Shown here: positions 1 to 7,753 of the stretch, one piece after another | Position numbering within the stretch: the first letter of the stretch is position 1 | How the letters are laid out: every line of letters starts with the position of its first letter | NCBI RefSeq assembly: GCF_026586805.1 | Contig: NZ_JAPFHA010000004.1 | Coordinates: 1 to 64,000 of the forward strand | DNA from: Niveibacterium sp. 24ML | GTDB lineage: Bacteria; Pseudomonadota; Gammaproteobacteria; Burkholderiales; Rhodocyclaceae | Direction: 5' to 3' | Length of the DNA: 64,000 nucleotides | The notes under the pieces: generated by a model | What the model was told of the DNA's origin: nothing | The model's database searches: none | What the model saw: the letters and a program-made list of their open reading frames with translations, nothing else | Made by a program: the position numbers and the translations under genes

Positions 1-46
1 TGCTCGGCGTTTCAGAGGGGAATGGAAAAGCGTCGACGCTCAACCG
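1..46 (-). repeat. Inner end of a truncated reverse-oriented copy of the dispersed hairpin repeat
   Basis: These bases closely match positions 52677-52722, the inner end of the reverse-oriented repeat copy near the J-domain gene. Both share CTCGGCGTTTCAGAGGGG and, after a short variable stretch, GCGTCGACGCTCAACCG, which contains the 10-bp palindrome GCGTCGACGC. The rest of the copy, including any hairpin, lies left of the window. It faces the forward copy at 196-450, so the two form a head-to-head pair. Confidence 0.75.
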
Positions 47-195
47 TTGCAGATCTCCGGTAACCCGGACGCAAGCCAAAGGCCGGAGTTCGGGAGGTGC
101 ACTTGCCTCGGACTCTCCCGCCGCCCCTGATGCCGCTGCGCTGCATCCAGGCTACGAATGCACAACGCGCAATGAAACAGCGACGTTTTTGCTTT

Positions 196-450
196 TGGGT
201 CCCGTCGAGAGCGCCGAGCAGCGCAGCGGGGTCGGGGGATCGGCGCGTAGCGACGACGGCGAGGACTGTCTGAGCGGCGGGCGTAGCCCGGCGCGAGTTC
301 CGCAGCCGCCCGACTTCGCGAGCAGTGCAGGGGAGTCAGGTGCGCAGCGCCTGACCGCGAACGCCGGGTCGCTTTTTCTTGGTTACTTCTTTTGGCGAAG
401 CAAAAGAAGTAACACGCCCGCCGGGGCGGGACCCGGCTTCAGCGGCACGG
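196..450 (+). repeat. Forward copy of the dispersed hairpin repeat (copy 1)
   Basis: About 255 bp nearly identical to 54599-54858 and recognisably homologous, in inverted orientation, to 52465-52720. Near its 3' end is a perfect 13-bp hairpin at 382-413 (GTTACTTCTTTTG, loop GCGAAG, CAAAAGAAGTAAC), followed by the conserved CGCCCGCCGGGGCGGGACCC. The stem sequence differs from those of the other copies while pairing is kept. No transposase is encoded. Open frames inside it are a by-product of high GC and are not called as genes. Confidence 0.85.
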
Positions 451-668
451 GCGTGCTTATTGAATCAGGCGAGTCGCAAGCTTCAGACAGCAAAACGGAG
501 TCAGGCCATTGGGCCACATCGGTGCTCATGTCTGTGCCTCGTGCGGCTTGTATGGCGAACCATTCAAGCAGCCGGCGCCCGGCAGATCGGGGGATCTGCC
601 GTCGCAACCTAACCCACACCAGAACGCCGCCCCAGCGGCGCGTCCAAAACCTTCATCGGGGGAGATGA
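451..668. other. Non-coding leader before the carboxylase gene
   Basis: The 1-668 interval holds the repeat pair and then about 220 bp with no convincing gene, hairpin terminator or RNA gene. Only a purine-rich ribosome binding site (GGGGGAG, around 657-663) just before the ATG at 669 is clear. The promoter or the upstream operon partner cannot be identified. Confidence 0.5.
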
Positions 669-2651
669 ATGTTCGACAAGATCCTGATCGCCAACCGTGG
701 CGAGATCGCCTGCCGCGTGATTCGCACCGCGCGCCGCCTCGGTATCCGCACGGTGGCGGTGTATTCCGATGCCGATGCCTCGGCACGTCATGTTCGCATG
801 GCGGACGAAGCCCTGCGGATCGGCCCGGCGCCCGCGCGTGAGTCCTACCTGTCGATCACCGCGATCCTGGATGCGGCGCTGCGCAGCGGCGCGCAGGCGG
901 TGCATCCGGGTTACGGCTTTCTTTCCGAGAACGCGGACTTTGCCGAGGCGTGTGCGGCGGCGGGTTTGGTGTTCATCGGCCCACCCGCGGCGGCGATCCG
1001 TGCGATGGGTTCGAAGTCGGCCGCCAAGGCGCTGATGGAGAAGGCTGGCGTGCCGCTGGTGCCGGGTTACCACGGTGAGGTGCAGGACCCGAACCTGCTG
1101 GCTGCCAAGGCGGCGGCGATTGGCTTCCCGGTGCTGATCAAGGCGAGCGCGGGCGGTGGTGGCAAGGGTATCCGCATCGTCACGCAGGCCGACGATTTCT
1201 CGGCGGCGCTCGCCTCGTGCAAGCGCGAATCGGCGGCCTCGTTTGGCGATGAGCGCGTGCTGGTTGAGCGCTACTTGCAACAGCCGCGCCATATCGAAGT
1301 GCAGGTGTTCGCAGATCGTTTCGGCAACGTGGTGCATCTGTTCGAGCGCGATTGCTCGGTGCAGCGTCGTCACCAGAAAGTGCTGGAGGAAGCGCCTGCG
1401 CCGGGCATGACGCCGGAGCGCCGCGCCGCGATGGGCGCCGCGGCGGTGGAAGCGGCGCGTGCGATTGGCTACGTGGGTGCCGGCACGGTCGAGTTCATCT
1501 GTGAGCCGGACGGGCGCTTCTACTTCATGGAGATGAACACCCGCCTGCAGGTCGAGCATCCGGTCACCGAGATGATTACCGGGCTCGATCTGGTTGAGTG
1601 GCAGTTGCGCGTTGCGGCCGATGAGCCCCTGCCGCTGGCGCAGGAACAGATCAGCTTGCGTGGCCACGCGATCGAGGCGCGGGTGTACGCCGAAGATCCG
1701 TCGCGCGGATTCCTGCCGGCCACCGGCACGCTGAGCCATCTGCAGACGCCGGCCGAGGGCGTGCACGTGCGCATCGACAGCGGTATTGAAGAGGGCGACG
1801 CGATCACGCCGCATTACGACCCGATGATCGCCAAGCTGATCGTGTGGGATGAAACCCGCGAGCGCGCACTCGCGCGAATGCTGCAATCGCTTGGCAGCTA
1901 CCGCATCGTCGGGGTTGGTAACAACGTCGAGTTCCTTTCGCGCCTGGTGGCTTGCCCGGCCTTCACCGCGGCGGCGCTCGATACCGGGCTGATCGAACGC
2001 GAGCGCGACTACCTGTTCCCGGCATCGAGTGAGGCGCCGATCGAGGTGTTTCTGCTTGCGGCATTGGCACGTTTGCTGCGCGAACGCCATGAGGGGCGCG
2101 ACGCGCATTCGCTTTGGGCGGCGCGTGACGGCTGGCGGCTGACTGGTGCGGCGCGGCGCGTGCTGGTGTATCGCCACGACGACCGCGAAGAGCGGGTGTT
2201 GGTGACCTACGAGGCGGGGGGCTATCGGCTCGAATGCGGCGGCCGCAGTGTGCAGGCCTGCGGCGAGTTGGGGCCGCGCGACGAGTTGCGCGCGGTGTTC
2301 GACGGTAGCCGCCTTAACGCCACCGTGGTGGTGGCGCGCGAGCGGCGCCATGTGTTCCTGCACGGCCGTTGCTGGGTGCTGGCGGCGGTCGATCCGCTGG
2401 TACGCCGTGCGCAGGGGCGCGAAGCCGGTGGCGGGCTGGCGGCGCCGATGCCGGGCAAGGTGGTTGCCCTGCTTGCGACGCCTGGTGCGCCGGTTGAACG
2501 TGGCGCGCCCTTGCTGGTGCTCGAAGCCATGAAGATGGAGCACACGATTGCCGCCCCCGCGGCGGGCACGGTGAAGGCCTTCCGTTTTGGTGTCGGCGAT
2601 CAGGTCAGCGATGGCGCCGAACTGCTCGATTTCGAGGTCGCGCCCGCATGA
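669..2651 (+). CDS. mccA: Methylcrotonyl-CoA carboxylase biotin-containing (alpha) subunit
   Basis: A 660-residue biotin carboxylase fused to a biotin carrier domain, the usual layout of acyl-CoA carboxylase alpha subunits. Biotin carboxylase N-terminus MFDKILIANRGEIACRV; ATP-grasp loop ASAGGGGKGIRIV near residues 160-172; RDCSVQRRHQKV and MEMNTRLQVEHPVTE follow. The C-terminal carrier domain has EAMKMEH with biotinyl-Lys at about residue 622. The methylcrotonyl substrate (leucine breakdown) is inferred from the HMG-CoA lyase gene 1.8 kb downstream and the KMEHTI-type carrier motif; propionyl- or geranyl-CoA carboxylase are alternatives. The carboxyltransferase (beta) subunit is not in the window and may lie left of the repeat block. 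Its stop overlaps the next gene's start (ATGA). Confidence 0.85.
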   Translation: MFDKILIANRGEIACRVIRTARRLGIRTVAVYSDADASARHVRMADEALRIGPAPARESYLSITAILDAALRSGAQAVHPGYGFLSENADFAEACAAAGLVFIGPPAAAIRAMGSKSAAKALMEKAGVPLVPGYHGEVQDPNLLAAKAAAIGFPVLIKASAGGGGKGIRIVTQADDFSAALASCKRESAASFGDERVLVERYLQQPRHIEVQVFADRFGNVVHLFERDCSVQRRHQKVLEEAPAPGMTPERRAAMGAAAVEAARAIGYVGAGTVEFICEPDGRFYFMEMNTRLQVEHPVTEMITGLDLVEWQLRVAADEPLPLAQEQISLRGHAIEARVYAEDPSRGFLPATGTLSHLQTPAEGVHVRIDSGIEEGDAITPHYDPMIAKLIVWDETRERALARMLQSLGSYRIVGVGNNVEFLSRLVACPAFTAAALDTGLIERERDYLFPASSEAPIEVFLLAALARLLRERHEGRDAHSLWAARDGWRLTGAARRVLVYRHDDREERVLVTYEAGGYRLECGGRSVQACGELGPRDELRAVFDGSRLNATVVVARERRHVFLHGRCWVLAAVDPLVRRAQGREAGGGLAAPMPGKVVALLATPGAPVERGAPLLVLEAMKMEHTIAAPAAGTVKAFRFGVGDQVSDGAELLDFEVAPA

Positions 2652-2947
2652 TCCGCCACCTGGTGCTGGTCCGTTTCCGCGCCGACGCGGGCGCTGCTGA
2701 GCAGGCGGCGGTGATCGGCGCCTTCCGCGCATTGCCGGCGGCGATTGCCGAGGTTCTGGCGTTTGAGGATGGCGCCAATGTCAGTCCAGAGGGGCTGGCG
2801 CACGGCTTTGATCAGGCCTTTCTGCTCAGTTTCGCGACGGCGCAGGCCCGCGATGCTTACCTGGTACACCAGGCGCACACGGCCTTTGTGGCGCAGAGCC
2901 AGCCGGTGATCGAGCGGGCCTTGGTATTCGATTGGGAGACTGCGTGA
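2648..2947 (+). CDS. Dabb family (stress-responsive A/B barrel) protein
   Basis: A 99-residue protein starting MIRHLVLVRF, typical of the Dabb ferredoxin-like fold, with the usual YLVHQAHTAFV segment near residues 75-85. Dabb proteins are small dimeric alpha/beta barrels with varied, mostly unknown roles. Its ATG overlaps the carboxylase stop and its TGA overlaps the next ATG, so the three genes are probably translationally coupled. The role in acyl-CoA or hydroxyacid metabolism is only suggested by position. Confidence 0.8.
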   Translation: MIRHLVLVRFRADAGAAEQAAVIGAFRALPAAIAEVLAFEDGANVSPEGLAHGFDQAFLLSFATAQARDAYLVHQAHTAFVAQSQPVIERALVFDWETA

Positions 2948-3867
2948 TGCTGGATCTGGTGGTGGTGGGCGGCTACGCCGCGGCCGAGTGGCAGGCCGGG
3001 TTTGATGCCTGTGGGGCGCCGATCCGGGTGCATGATGCGGACACGGCGCCGCCTTGTCGCTACGCACTGGCGTGGGCACCGCCGGCCGGCTTCTTCGCCT
3101 CGCACCCGACGCTTGAAGTGGTGTTTTCGATGGGGGCGGGCGTCGAACACCTGCTTGCTTCAGACATGCCGCGTGACTTGCCGATCATCCGGCTTGAAGA
3201 CGCCGGCATGGCGCCGCAGATGGCGGGCTACGCGGTGTGGGGTGTGCTGCGCCACTTGCGCAACTTCGACACGCTGGCAGCGGCCGCTGGGGCCGGTGGC
3301 GACTGGGGCGCGTGGCGCAGCCCGCCCGCCACCGATGCGCGCGTCGGTGTGATGGGGCTCGGGGTGATGGGGCAGGCCGTGCTCGCAGCGCTCGCTCCGC
3401 TGGGCTTTGCGCTACGTGGCTGGAGCCGCACGCCGCGCGATATCGCTGGCGTCGAGTGCCATGCCGGGCGTGCCACGCTCGACCGCTTCCTCGACGGGCT
3501 CGATGCGCTGGTGTGCGTGCTGCCGCATACGCCGGATACGACGGATCTGCTGGATGCCGCGCGCTTTGCCCGGCTCGCCCCGGGCGCGCTGGTGCTGAAC
3601 GCCGGGCGCGGCAGTCTGATTGTCGACGCCGACCTCATCGCTGCGCTCGACAGCGGACACCTGGGCGCGGCCTTGCTCGATGTTTTTCGCGAAGAACCCT
3701 TGCCGGCCGGGCATGTCTATCTGCGGCATCCGCGCGTGACGGTGACGCCGCACATCGCTGCCCGCACGCAAATCCCGCTGACCGCGCGGCAGGTGGCCGT
3801 GAAGATCGCGCAGATCGAGGCCGGACAATCCGTGAGCGGACGGGTGGATCGGGCGCGGGGCTACTGA
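2947..3867 (+). CDS. ghrA: Glyoxylate/hydroxypyruvate reductase A-like 2-hydroxyacid dehydrogenase
   Basis: A 306-residue D-isomer-specific 2-hydroxyacid dehydrogenase. The NAD(P)-binding Rossmann motif appears as VGVMGLGVMGQAVL near residues 135-148; later come LVLNAGRGSLIVDADLI and LLDVFREEPLP, with the catalytic His in VTPHIAARTQ. The short N-terminal half and this set of motifs fit the GhrA subgroup, which reduces glyoxylate and hydroxypyruvate with NADPH. An upstream in-frame start at 2932 lies inside the Dabb gene; the ATG at 2947 shares a base with the Dabb stop (TGATG) and is preferred. Substrate is inferred. Confidence 0.78.
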   Translation: MLDLVVVGGYAAAEWQAGFDACGAPIRVHDADTAPPCRYALAWAPPAGFFASHPTLEVVFSMGAGVEHLLASDMPRDLPIIRLEDAGMAPQMAGYAVWGVLRHLRNFDTLAAAAGAGGDWGAWRSPPATDARVGVMGLGVMGQAVLAALAPLGFALRGWSRTPRDIAGVECHAGRATLDRFLDGLDALVCVLPHTPDTTDLLDAARFARLAPGALVLNAGRGSLIVDADLIAALDSGHLGAALLDVFREEPLPAGHVYLRHPRVTVTPHIAARTQIPLTARQVAVKIAQIEAGQSVSGRVDRARGY

Positions 3868-3915
3868 GTCTGCCTTTGCAAGCAGAATGGCGCTTTGCGG
3901 ATGGAGCACGAATCG

Positions 3916-4458
3916 ATGAGTGCAGAGATTGAATGCCTCGCTTCCGAGGTGGTGTATCGGAACCGCTGGTTGCGTGTGCGCGAAGACCGTATCCGCCGCC
4001 CGAGCGGCGCCGAAGGCATCTACGGCGTGGTCGAGAAGCCCGACTTCGTGGTGATCGCGCCGATCGAGAACGGCATGATCTATCTCGTGCAGCAGTACCG
4101 ATACCCGGTGGCTGGGCGTTTCTGGGAGCTGCCGCAAGGTGCGTGGGAAGACTCCCCCGACGCAGCACCCGAACGGCTGGCCGCCGGCGAGCTGCGCGAG
4201 GAGACCGGCCTGGTCGCCAGTTCGATCCGCAATGCCGGCCATCTGTATCTTGCCTACGGCTTTTGCAATCAGGGCTACCACGTGTTTCTGGCGAGCGGAC
4301 TGAGCCACGTCGGTGAGCAGCGCGACGCCGAAGAGGAAGATCTGATCGCGCGCGCCTTCCCGCTCGGCACGGTGGACGCGATGATCACCAAGGGTGAGAT
4401 CAAGGATGCGACGACGGTTGCCGCATTGGGCCTGCTGCGGCTCAAGGGCTGGATCTGA
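3916..4458 (+). CDS. Nudix hydrolase, ADP-ribose pyrophosphatase-like
   Basis: A 180-residue Nudix protein resembling ADP-sugar pyrophosphatases (VVIAPIENGMIYLVQQYRYP, then FWELPQGAW). The Nudix helix at about residues 91-99 reads GELREETGL: the metal-binding glutamates (E92, E95, E96) remain, but the first Arg of the usual REUxEExG is Gly, and the preceding Gly-x5-Glu spacing is not canonical. Possible starts are TTG 3895, ATG 3901 and ATG 3916; the last is preferred because GGAG lies nine bases upstream. Substrate unknown. Confidence 0.78.
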   Translation: MSAEIECLASEVVYRNRWLRVREDRIRRPSGAEGIYGVVEKPDFVVIAPIENGMIYLVQQYRYPVAGRFWELPQGAWEDSPDAAPERLAAGELREETGLVASSIRNAGHLYLAYGFCNQGYHVFLASGLSHVGEQRDAEEEDLIARAFPLGTVDAMITKGEIKDATTVAALGLLRLKGWI

Positions 4459-4488
4459 AGCGCGGTTCGACACGATGAAGGGCTACGC

Positions 4489-5418
4489 ATGAGCACCAAG
4501 GCTTTCCCCGAGCGGGTTCGCATCGTTGAAGTCGGCCCGCGCGACGGCTTGCAGAACGAGAAGTCGCCGGTTTCGACCGCGATCAAACTGGGCTTAATCG
4601 AAGGTCTCGCCAACGCGGGCCTGAGCGTGATCGAGGCGACCGCGTTTGTCTCGCCGAAGTGGGTGCCGCAGATGGCCGATGCCGCGGCGGTGATGGCCGG
4701 CCTGCCGCTGCGCACGGGCCTGCGTTACCCGGTGCTGACACCCAACCTCAAAGGCTTTGAGGCGGCGCTCGCGGCCGGCGCCAAAGAGGTGGCGATCTTT
4801 ACCGCCGCGTCGGAGACCTTCTGCGAGAAGAACACCAACTGCAGCATCGACGAGAGCTTTGCGCGCTTCGCGCCGATCATGGCGGCAGCACGCGACGCCG
4901 GCGTTGCCGTGCGGGGCTACGTTTCCTGCGTGCTCGGCTGCCCGTTCGAGGGCGATATTGCGCTGGATCGGGTGCTTGCAGTGAGCGAACGCTTGCTGGC
5001 GATCGACTGCTACGAAGTGAGCCTGGGAGACACCATCGGCGTCGGCACGCCCGGCTCCACCGCGCGCTTGTTCGATTCGCTCTGCGCACGGATTCCGGCC
5101 GACAAGCTCGCCGGCCATTTCCACGACACCTGGGGGCAGGCGCTGCCGAACATCCTCACCAGCCTGGGGTACGGCATCGCCACCTTCGACAGCTCGGTGG
5201 CCGGCCTTGGCGGCTGCCCTTACTCGCCGGGGGCGAGTGGGAACGTCGCGACCGAAGACGTGGTCTACATGCTCAACGGGCTCGGTATCGAGACCGGCGT
5301 ATCGCTTGATGCGTTGGTGGATACCGCGGCCTTCATTTCGGATGCCCTTGGCCGCGCGCCGGCGAGCCGGGTAGCGCGGGCCGCGCTGGCGCGGCGCCTG
5401 CGGCAGGCCGGCGAGTGA
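4489..5418 (+). CDS. mvaB: Hydroxymethylglutaryl-CoA lyase
   Basis: A 309-residue TIM-barrel lyase of the HMG-CoA lyase/DRE family that splits 3-hydroxy-3-methylglutaryl-CoA into acetoacetate and acetyl-CoA, the last step of leucine degradation. Seen: [13 protein letters not shown] at the N-terminus (metal and substrate binding), [19 protein letters not shown], the metal-binding [11 protein letters not shown], and the signature [14 protein letters not shown] with the active-site Cys near residue 244. It follows the Nudix gene by 30 bp and probably belongs to the same transcription unit as the carboxylase. Confidence 0.93.
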   Translation: MSTKAFPERVRIVEVGPRDGLQNEKSPVSTAIKLGLIEGLANAGLSVIEATAFVSPKWVPQMADAAAVMAGLPLRTGLRYPVLTPNLKGFEAALAAGAKEVAIFTAASETFCEKNTNCSIDESFARFAPIMAAARDAGVAVRGYVSCVLGCPFEGDIALDRVLAVSERLLAIDCYEVSLGDTIGVGTPGSTARLFDSLCARIPADKLAGHFHDTWGQALPNILTSLGYGIATFDSSVAGLGGCPYSPGASGNVATEDVVYMLNGLGIETGVSLDALVDTAAFISDALGRAPASRVARAALARRLRQAGE

Positions 5419-5439
5419 GGATCAAGACATGAGGCCAGG

Positions 5440-5691
5440 GTGTGTAGCGATTGGCGGGCCACGCGCGTGCCGGTGAGTGGCCAGGCGCCAGCTTCGCCCT
5501 GTATCGGCCTGTGCCGGATCGATCCCCGCAATGGCTACTGCGAGGGCTGCCAGCGCACCATCGAGGAGATCAGCGCATGGTCAGGCGCGGACGATGCGCA
5601 CAAGCGCCTGATCTTGCACCGGGTAGCCGAACGCCGAGCCTGCGCCGACTGGTTTGACGCCGACCTGCGCGGCGATTGTGATCGCAGCTGA
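5440..5691 (+). CDS. DUF1289 family small cysteine-motif protein
   Basis: An 83-residue frame with the DUF1289 pattern: SPCIGLCRIDP, then GYCEGCQRTIEEISAW, i.e. four cysteines likely to bind a metal. The start is uncertain: GTG at 5440 is given, but GTG 5467 or 5473 would still leave the whole domain intact. It sits 21 bp after the lyase gene on the same strand. Function of the family is unknown. Confidence 0.7.
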   Translation: MCSDWRATRVPVSGQAPASPCIGLCRIDPRNGYCEGCQRTIEEISAWSGADDAHKRLILHRVAERRACADWFDADLRGDCDRS

Positions 5692-5819
5692 GCGTTCGGC
5701 GCGCCAAAGTGCGTCAACCAGGTGGCGCCTTGTCAGGGCTGCCAGCGTGGGCACGTCGCTGTTAGACTTCGGGCTCTTCAAACACTCTGCCGGTCAGCCG
5801 ACTGGCGTGGCTGGCCCCG

Positions 5820-6260
5820 ATGCATGAATTGCGCACTACGATTGATATTCAGGCATCGCCGAACCAGGTCTGGTCAATCCTCACGGATTTCTCGTCCTAC
5901 CCCGAGTGGAACCCCTTCATCCGCGAAGTGCGGGGCGAACCGATTGCCGGGCGTTCGCTCAATGTATCGATTGTGACGGCCTCTTCCAAAACGCTGCGCA
6001 GCTTCTGGCCGCGGGTGCTGGCGTCGCAGGCGCCGCGCGAACTGCGCTGGCAAGGCCGTCTGCTGGCCGCCGGCCTGCTCGACGGCGAGCAACGCTTCAA
6101 GCTGGTGCAGCGTTCGGATGGCAGTACCCGTTTGGTCCATAGCCAGTGCTTCACCGGGCTGCTGGTGCCCCTGCTGAGGATGCGCCTTGATCGTGAGGCA
6201 CGGCCGGGCTTTGAAGCCATGAACACCGCACTGAAGTCGCGCGCCGAAGCGCGCAAGTAA
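5820..6260 (+). CDS. SRPBCC (START-like) domain protein
   Basis: A 146-residue protein starting MHELRTTIDIQASPNQVW with FSSYPEWNPFIREV, the classic N-terminal strand and helix of SRPBCC/polyketide cyclase-like ligand-binding proteins. LRMRLDREARPGFEAMNTAL forms the long C-terminal helix. The family binds hydrophobic ligands, but no catalytic residues allow a substrate call. It has its own 130-bp upstream gap, in which I see nothing else. Confidence 0.75.
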   Translation: MHELRTTIDIQASPNQVWSILTDFSSYPEWNPFIREVRGEPIAGRSLNVSIVTASSKTLRSFWPRVLASQAPRELRWQGRLLAAGLLDGEQRFKLVQRSDGSTRLVHSQCFTGLLVPLLRMRLDREARPGFEAMNTALKSRAEARK

Positions 6261-6630
6261 GCCTTCCTCCATTCGGCGGCGCGGTCCGCTGATTGCCGGT
6301 GCGCCGCGCGCCCCCGGCGTCCTCTGCTATGCGTCCCTTTTTCGCATCGCGCCCGCTGTGGCGTGCGGCGCATGTGCGCCTGTCCGACTGGGTTGCAGCG
6401 GGGTTTCTGATTTCCTCGCTTGATACAAGTTGCTCGTTTTGGCGTTAAATCAAAAAATATTTTGATAACCCCATTGGCAACACTCAAACTTTGGATTAGG
6501 GTTCACCCCAATCAGGGACAACCCTAATGCGGTGTCCCAGTTCAAGAGCTTCGCCCCTGCTTGCTTAGCGAGCGGACAAGAAGAGATGGCGGGCACCAAG
6601 CCCGCAAGAGCCACTACAAAGGAGACTTCA
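6261..6630 (+). promoter_or_regulatory. Leader and probable operator region of xylFGH
   Basis: A 370-bp gap with two inverted repeats. The first, ATCAAAAAATATTTTGAT (6449-6466), has perfect 7-bp arms around AATA. The second has 9-bp arms ATTAGGGTT (6495-6503) and AACCCTAAT (6520-6528) around a 16-nt spacer. A possible sigma-70 promoter, TTGGCA at 6474-6479 and TAGGGT at 6497-6502 (17-bp spacing), would overlap the second repeat, as expected of repressor control. No regulator gene lies nearby. The ribosome binding site AAGGAG (6618-6624 region) supports the xylF ATG at 6631. Nothing else is seen in 6261-6440. Confidence 0.5.
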
Positions 6631-7647
6631 ATGAAATCAAGCCCGATGCGTCGTGCCCTGCTGACTGCCTTCACTGCCGGTGTTGCCCTGATGGCAGCCC
6701 CTGCATTTGCCGATAAGGCGAACCCGAAGATTGGCTTCTCGATCGATGACCTGCGCGTTGAGCGCTGGGCCCGCGACCGCGATTACTTCGTTGAAGCCGC
6801 CAAGACCCTGGGTGCAACCGTCAGCGTGCAGTCGGCCGATGCCAACGAGCAGCGCCAGATCTCGCAGATCGAGAACCTGATCGCTCAGAAGGTTGACGTG
6901 ATCGTGATCGTTCCCTTCAACTCGAAGGTGCTGACGAACGTGATCAAGGAAGCAAAGAAGGCCGGCATCAAGGTCGTGTCGTATGACCGCCTGATCCTGA
7001 ACGCCGACGTCGACGCCTACATTTCCTTCGACAACGAGCGCGTTGGCCAGCTGCAGGCCGAAATGGTCGTGAAGGCCCAGCCGAAGGGCAACTACTACCT
7101 GCTCGGCGGCTCGCCGACCGACAACAACGCCAAGCTGCTGCGCGAAGGCCAGATGAAGGTCCTCAAGCCGTACGTCGACAAGGGCGACATCAAGATCGTC
7201 GGCCAGCAGTGGGTGAAGGAATGGAACCCGTCTGAAGCGCTGTCGATCGTTGAGAACGCACTGACTGCCAACAAGAACAAGATCGATGCAATCGTCGCTT
7301 CGAACGACGGTACCGCTGGTGGCGCAATCCAGGCCCTGGCTGCACAGAACCTTGCTGGCAAGGTCGCAATCTCGGGCCAGGACGCCGATCTGGCTGCTTG
7401 CAAGCGCGTCATCGCTGGCACGCAAACCGGTACGGTCTACAAGCCGCTCAAGCTGATTGCTTCGGAAGCTGCAAAGCTGTCGGTGCAACTGGCCAAGGGT
7501 GAGAAGGTTGCATTCAACAATGCAATCGATAACGGCACCGCCAAGAAGATTGACTCGGTCCTGCTGACCCCGACGGTCATCACCAAGGCCAACATCGATC
7601 AGCTCGTGACCGACAACTTCTACACCAAGAAGCAACTCGGCCTGTAA
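6631..7647 (+). CDS. xylF: D-xylose ABC transporter periplasmic binding protein
   Basis: A 338-residue sugar-binding protein of the periplasmic binding protein 1/LacI type. The signal peptide covers about residues 1-28, ending in MAAPAFA; the mature part starts DKANPKIGFSIDDLRVERW, the XylF hallmark. SYDRLILNADVDAYISFDN and SGQDADLAACKRVIAGTQTG are further XylF-type segments. The frame continues upstream to 6532, but ATG 6631 follows a strong AAGGAG. It captures D-xylose in the periplasm and hands it to XylH/XylG. A hairpin separates it from xylG. Confidence 0.93.
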   Translation: MKSSPMRRALLTAFTAGVALMAAPAFADKANPKIGFSIDDLRVERWARDRDYFVEAAKTLGATVSVQSADANEQRQISQIENLIAQKVDVIVIVPFNSKVLTNVIKEAKKAGIKVVSYDRLILNADVDAYISFDNERVGQLQAEMVVKAQPKGNYYLLGGSPTDNNAKLLREGQMKVLKPYVDKGDIKIVGQQWVKEWNPSEALSIVENALTANKNKIDAIVASNDGTAGGAIQALAAQNLAGKVAISGQDADLAACKRVIAGTQTGTVYKPLKLIASEAAKLSVQLAKGEKVAFNNAIDNGTAKKIDSVLLTPTVITKANIDQLVTDNFYTKKQLGL

Positions 7648-7660
7648 TCCGCCAGACCCG

Positions 7661-7682
7661 GCCCGGTTCATCCGAACCGGGC
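7661..7682 (+). promoter_or_regulatory. Intercistronic hairpin between xylF and xylG
   Basis: Perfect 9-bp stem GCCCGGTTC / GAACCGGGC with an ATCC loop, 13 bp after the xylF stop. No T-run follows, so it is more likely an mRNA-stabilising or partial-attenuation hairpin, of the sort that lets the binding protein be made in excess over the membrane parts, than a full terminator. Confidence 0.6.
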
Positions 7683-7753
7683 TGGCCCCGGCAGGGGCGC
7701 CCAAGTCCGTTCGGGGCGCCTCTCGCCGCACTCAAACCAGATAAGGAACAACC

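Noticed and set aside
189-841. Several frames (+ and -) inside the repeat block
   Set aside because: Arise from the high-GC repeat; the same predicted peptides recur in the other copies with the hairpin in the middle, as expected of non-coding repeats.
609-2732. A 707-codon minus-strand frame antisense to mccA
   Set aside because: Lies entirely opposite a clear carboxylase gene; composition is a mirror of its codons (Arg/His-rich) and there is no start signal.
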